7,052 nucleotides of DNA from Gammaproteobacteria bacterium. Lineage in GTDB: Bacteria > Pseudomonadota > Gammaproteobacteria > Enterobacterales > GCA-2746155. Numbering within the stretch: position 1 is the stretch's first letter; each line of letters starts with the position of its first letter. Under the pieces are notes generated by a model. That model worked only from the letters and a program-made list of their open reading frames with translations. It did not search any database and had not been told where the DNA came from. The stretch lies in the NCBI GenBank assembly GCA_024206355.1, contig JAAGZM010000169.1, positions 1 to 7,052 on the forward strand, read 5' to 3'. A program made the translations under genes and the position numbers. Positions 5,649 through 7,052 of the stretch are shown here, piece by piece.

Positions 5649-6974
5649 ATGAAGTTAGTTGATAGTTTGATTCACGGACGATGGATCGTACCTGTTGTGC
5701 CCCACGGTCAAATACTTGAAAATCATTCAATTGTTATAAATAGTTCAAAAATTATTGAAATCATCCCAACCAATGAAGTGATTGGTCGTTATCAAGCACA
5801 TCATGAAACTAACCTTAAAGAACATCTAGTTTTACCGGGTCTTATCAATGCTCATACCCATGCAGCAATGAGCTTACTCAGGGGTATTGCGGATGATTTA
5901 CCTTTAAAGTCCTGGCTTGAAAAGCACATTTGGCCACTAGAAGGACAGTTTGTTGGAGAAGAGTTTGTTCGTGACGGTACGCTACTAGCAGTCAGTGAAA
6001 TGATTCTAAGTGGTACAACTTGCTATGCCGATATGTATTTTTATCCTGGAAATTCTGCTGAAGTTATTTCTGAGGCAGGAATAAGAGCAAGAATTGGTTT
6101 AATTATTAGTGATTTCACTAACAACTATTGCACAAATGTTGATGAGTATTTTACTAAAGGGCTAGAATTTGTTGATAATTATAAACATCATCCCCTAATC
6201 AGTACCCAGTTTGCACCACATGCCCCCTACACGGTCTCTGACGCTCCTTTAAACCGAATTCAGGTACTTAGTACTGAACTAGCTATACCAATCCAAATGC
6301 ATATCCATGAAACTGTATCAGAAGTGAGTGATGCAGTCGAAGCAACAGGTAAAAGACCATTACAAAGACTAGAAGATCTTGGATTGCTTACTCCGGACCT
6401 TCAAGCCGTACATATGACCGAATTAAACGCCGAAGAAATAGAAAAACTCTCCGCTAATGGCGTACATATTATTCATTGTCCAGAATCAAATATGAAATTG
6501 GCAAGTGGTACTTGCCCTGTTGATCTATTATTAGGTAGTGGTGTCAATGTGGCATTGGGTACAGACGGTGCAGCTAGCAATAATGACTTAGATATGTTGG
6601 GAGAGATGAAAAGTGCCGCACTACTTGGCAAGTTGGCAGCAAAAGATGCAACCGCAGTAAGCGCTATGACAGTACTTGAAATGGCAACCATTAATGGTGC
6701 TAGAGCACTGGGAATGGATAAAGAAATAGGTTCTCTGGAAAGAGGCAAACAAGCTGATATTATCGCCGTTGATATGAGTGGCATTGAACAACAGCCTATG
6801 TATAATCCTATCTCTCAACTTGTTTATACCTCCGATAGAACCCAAGTGACCAATCTCTGGGTTGCAGGTAAACACCTGATGAAAGACCGTCAACTAACGA
6901 CACTTAATCTGTCTTCAATTCTTGAAAATACACAAGAATGGCAACAAAAATTGAAACAACAGGATAATTTATAA
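5649..6974 (+). CDS. mtaD: 5-methylthioadenosine/S-adenosylhomocysteine deaminase-like amidohydrolase (TRZ/ATZ family)
   Basis: The protein has 441 residues, a typical length for cytoplasmic metal-dependent amidohydrolases that deaminate MTA and/or SAH to the inosine forms. The metal-site pattern is complete: NAHTH (His69, His71), QMHIHET (His218, with Glu221 as likely proton shuttle), QAVH (His255) and GTDGAASNND (Asp306). The family signature HCPESNMKLASG is present. ADDLPLKSWLEKHIWPLE and ADMYFYP closely resemble the Pseudomonas aeruginosa PA3170-type enzyme, shown to be an MTA deaminase. Substrate preference here (MTA or SAH) is inferred and cannot be read from sequence. GGAG at 5639-5642, 6 nt before the ATG, supports the start. 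The stop overlaps the ubiG ATG by one base, so translation is probably coupled. mtnA, which lies beside gyrA in Pseudomonas, is absent from this interval. Confidence 0.9.
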   Translation: MKLVDSLIHGRWIVPVVPHGQILENHSIVINSSKIIEIIPTNEVIGRYQAHHETNLKEHLVLPGLINAHTHAAMSLLRGIADDLPLKSWLEKHIWPLEGQFVGEEFVRDGTLLAVSEMILSGTTCYADMYFYPGNSAEVISEAGIRARIGLIISDFTNNYCTNVDEYFTKGLEFVDNYKHHPLISTQFAPHAPYTVSDAPLNRIQVLSTELAIPIQMHIHETVSEVSDAVEATGKRPLQRLEDLGLLTPDLQAVHMTELNAEEIEKLSANGVHIIHCPESNMKLASGTCPVDLLLGSGVNVALGTDGAASNNDLDMLGEMKSAALLGKLAAKDATAVSAMTVLEMATINGARALGMDKEIGSLERGKQADIIAVDMSGIEQQPMYNPISQLVYTSDRTQVTNLWVAGKHLMKDRQLTTLNLSSILENTQEWQQKLKQQDNL

Positions 6975-7052
6975 TGACAGTTAAAGCTAATGTCGATTAC
7001 GTAGAAATTGATAAATTCGCAGCCATGGCTTCTCGTTGGTGGGATCCAAACA
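6974..7052 (+). CDS. ubiG: Ubiquinone biosynthesis O-methyltransferase, N-terminal fragment (3' end outside window)
   Basis: Twenty-six codons are visible. NVDYVEIDKFAAMASRWWDP corresponds to the conserved UbiG start (E. coli has NVDHEEIAKFEAVASRWWD). UbiG performs both SAM-dependent O-methylations of ubiquinone synthesis. The SAM-binding Rossmann motifs lie beyond the window. The ATG overlaps the mtaD stop as TAATG, and AGGA at 6961-6964 lies 9 nt upstream as a plausible ribosome binding site. ubiG near gyrA in divergent orientation is a conserved gammaproteobacterial arrangement, which supports the call although only the N-terminus is seen. Confidence 0.93.
   Translation, partial: MTVKANVDYVEIDKFAAMASRWWDPN

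Noticed and set aside
6473..6784. 103-residue minus-strand frame opposite the mtaD catalytic region.
   Set aside because: It is antisense to a highly conserved enzyme core, and its Ala/Ser/Leu/Pro-rich composition follows from the sense codons. No support for a real gene.
1..7052. Search for CRISPR arrays, tRNA or rRNA genes, transposases, phage or defence genes.
   Set aside because: Nearly all of the window is accounted for by five housekeeping genes, and the remaining roughly 600 bp of intergenic DNA shows no array of spaced repeats, cloverleaf or transposon ends.

Overview
The window is a 7.05-kb piece of a moderately AT-rich gammaproteobacterial chromosome made almost entirely of conserved housekeeping genes. 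The taxonomic call rests on three things: ribosomal protein S1, GyrA and Cmk all look closely related to their enterobacterial and pseudomonad counterparts; cmk is followed by rpsA; and gyrA lies divergently beside a ubiG-containing operon. The mtaD-ubiG pair next to gyrA and the LGDLL-type tail of S1 resemble the Pseudomonas/Oceanospirillales side of the class more than the enterics. I cannot name a genus.

Layout. Positions 1-249 hold the possible 3' end of an unidentified membrane-protein gene on the + strand, two copies of a short intergenic repeat, and a strong intrinsic terminator for the leftward operon. Positions 250-5395 are three leftward (minus-strand) genes transcribed in the order gyrA, cmk, rpsA. 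gyrA abuts cmk with no spacer. cmk is separated from rpsA by a 115-nt leader containing two clear hairpins. Positions 5396-5648 are a divergent intergenic region with a gyrA promoter candidate (extended -10) and a rightward promoter candidate that overlap each other. Positions 5649-7052 are a rightward pair: an MTA/SAH deaminase-like amidohydrolase (mtaD) and the first 26 codons of ubiG, overlapping by one base.

How the genes relate. The leftward set covers DNA topology (GyrA), CMP/dCMP phosphorylation (Cmk) and mRNA binding at the ribosome (S1). In many relatives an amino-acid block (serC, pheA, often hisC, aroA) lies between gyrA and cmk. Here it is absent, so an ancestral supra-operon appears compacted. 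In the rightward pair, UbiG uses S-adenosylmethionine to make ubiquinone and releases S-adenosylhomocysteine. MtaD-type enzymes deaminate that by-product or methylthioadenosine, so the two are plausibly linked through SAM recycling.

I found no mobile element, CRISPR array, defence cassette, tRNA, rRNA or obviously new system. The items worth a second look are the compacted gene order, the gyrA and rpsA leaders (small ORFs, inverted repeats), the overlapping divergent promoters, and the repeat pair beyond the rpsA terminator.
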